From contig JBGZHY010000092.1 of NCBI GenBank assembly GCA_041848045.1, positions 1 to 29,341 of the forward strand: DNA of 29,341 nt. The letters run 5' to 3'. The stretch comes from CAKAHY01 sp041848045 (GTDB lineage: Bacteria > Bacillota > Clostridia > Lachnospirales > Lachnospiraceae). The position numbers and the translations under genes are program-made. The first letter of the stretch is position 1. The number at the start of each line of letters is the position of its first letter. Positions 28,897 to 29,341 of the stretch are shown one piece after another. The notes below the pieces were generated by a model. The model had not been told where the DNA came from. It made no database searches and saw nothing but the letters and a program-made list of their open reading frames with translations.

Positions 28897-29341
28897 TTAA
28901 GCGTTGAACTTTCTGATGAGCTTTTGATTGACCGCCCGCAGGGCGCCGTCCGTGCAATGGTACACCGGAAGCTTAAGCTGAGGTGCACAGGACATTACGG
29001 TATTGGTACAGTCCGTACAGTTGCTGACCAAGACTGCCTGCGCGCCTGCCTTTTTCAGGGCAAGTACCTTTTGAACCTGTCCCGGACAGATACCCGGATT
29101 TTCACACTTTCGTGTATTTTTAAGGGCTTTCGCCTGCTTGCAAAACTCCACTCCTACCACTTCGGAACCCATGCTTGCCGCCTGTTCCCGCAGTCTTTCC
29201 TCATCGGCACCGCAGGCGCAGACCAGCAGTCCGATTTTGGCAGGTCCCGTAAAGAAAGCCTCTGCCGCTATGATGCCGCCCGTAGTCTTCACAACGGGCT
29301 CCTCCGGAAAGGTTCTTTTTCCCGTAAAAGTACCGCCCATA
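28897..29341 (-). CDS. prdC: PrdC, proline reductase-associated electron-transfer protein (C-terminal part; 5' end beyond window)
   Basis: The frame runs to the window edge, so only about 148 C-terminal residues are seen. They begin MGGTFTGKR...EPVVKTTGGII, which corresponds to the RnfC segment GGPMMG...PVxKTTNCIL. A Cys-rich domain follows: CAC (41, 43), C67, CENPGIC (79, 85), CTDC (108, 111), C118 and C129, likely ligands of Fe-S or zinc centres. The place directly upstream of prdA and the RnfC likeness point to PrdC, which in Clostridioides difficile is an RnfC-like (seleno)protein thought to pass electrons from NADH to the reductase. Whether this PrdC carries selenocysteine cannot be seen, because its N terminus is missing. 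Numbers count from the first visible Met, which is not the true start. Confidence 0.82.
   Translation of the reverse strand, partial: MGGTFTGKRTFPEEPVVKTTGGIIAAEAFFTGPAKIGLLVCACGADEERLREQAASMGSEVVGVEFCKQAKALKNTRKCENPGICPGQVQKVLALKKAGAQAVLVSNCTDCTNTVMSCAPQLKLPVYHCTDGALRAVNQKLIRKFNA

Noticed and set aside
1..29341. Insertion sequences, prophage, CRISPR, tRNA or rRNA genes
   Set aside because: No transposase or integrase frames, no regular direct-repeat arrays and no tRNA-like cloverleaf or rRNA segments were recognised.

Overview
The window looks like chromosome from a low-to-moderate GC anaerobic Firmicute of class Clostridia, most likely Lachnospiraceae or a relative. This is inferred from the clostridial-type division cluster, the strong AGGAGG-type ribosome sites, the -35/-10 promoters and the D-proline reductase (Stickland) genes; no rRNA or marker gene fixes the species. 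Almost every gene is on the minus strand. The exceptions are a methyltransferase and ychF at 11.9-14.0 kb. I see no mobile element, tRNA, rRNA or CRISPR array.

Layout from left to right. (1) 1-1000: an Rrf2-family regulator (cut by the window edge) overlaps an NAD(P)-binding protein, a YwnA/YwnB-like pair; a promoter and two matching 23-bp dyads lie upstream of the pair. (2) 1.0-10.7 kb: a compact dcw (division and cell wall) cluster, transcribed mraZ-rsmH-ftsL-pbp-mraY-murD-ftsW-divIB-ftsZ. It has a -35/-10 promoter plus three MraZ boxes at the head, an internal ftsZ promoter and a terminator after ftsZ. murE, murF, murG and ftsA are not in it. (3) 10.9-14.0 kb: lgt, a divergent LCMT/TcmP-type methyltransferase behind a palindromic operator, and ychF with its own promoter and terminator. 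(4) 14.0-18.2 kb: a troABCDR-like Zn/Mn ABC uptake operon ending in its own DtxR-family regulator, with a nested dyad operator at the promoter. (5) 18.3-19.5 kb: a ROK-family regulator, probably autoregulated. (6) 19.6-22.4 kb: a nitrate/sulfonate/taurine-type ABC transporter. (7) 22.5-23.65 kb: a RibU-like riboflavin ECF S component with promoter, FMN riboswitch and terminator in front. (8) 23.7-29.3 kb: a D-proline reductase cluster, prdC(3' end)-prdA-small protein-prdB-TSUP permease-prdE/D fusion.

How they work together: the prd genes encode the selenoenzyme-family reductase that uses D-proline as electron acceptor. PrdC (RnfC-like) is thought to deliver electrons; PrdA is self-cleaved to make a pyruvoyl subunit that binds the substrate; PrdB carries the redox-active centre. 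Two things are unusual. PrdB has cysteine at the position normally occupied by selenocysteine. The PrdA-like paralogues PrdD and PrdE are fused in the order E-D, so the protein begins and ends exactly where PrdA is self-cleaved: it is a circular permutation of PrdA. With the TSUP permease inside the cluster and a sulfonate-type ABC transporter nearby, this is the most noteworthy part of the window.
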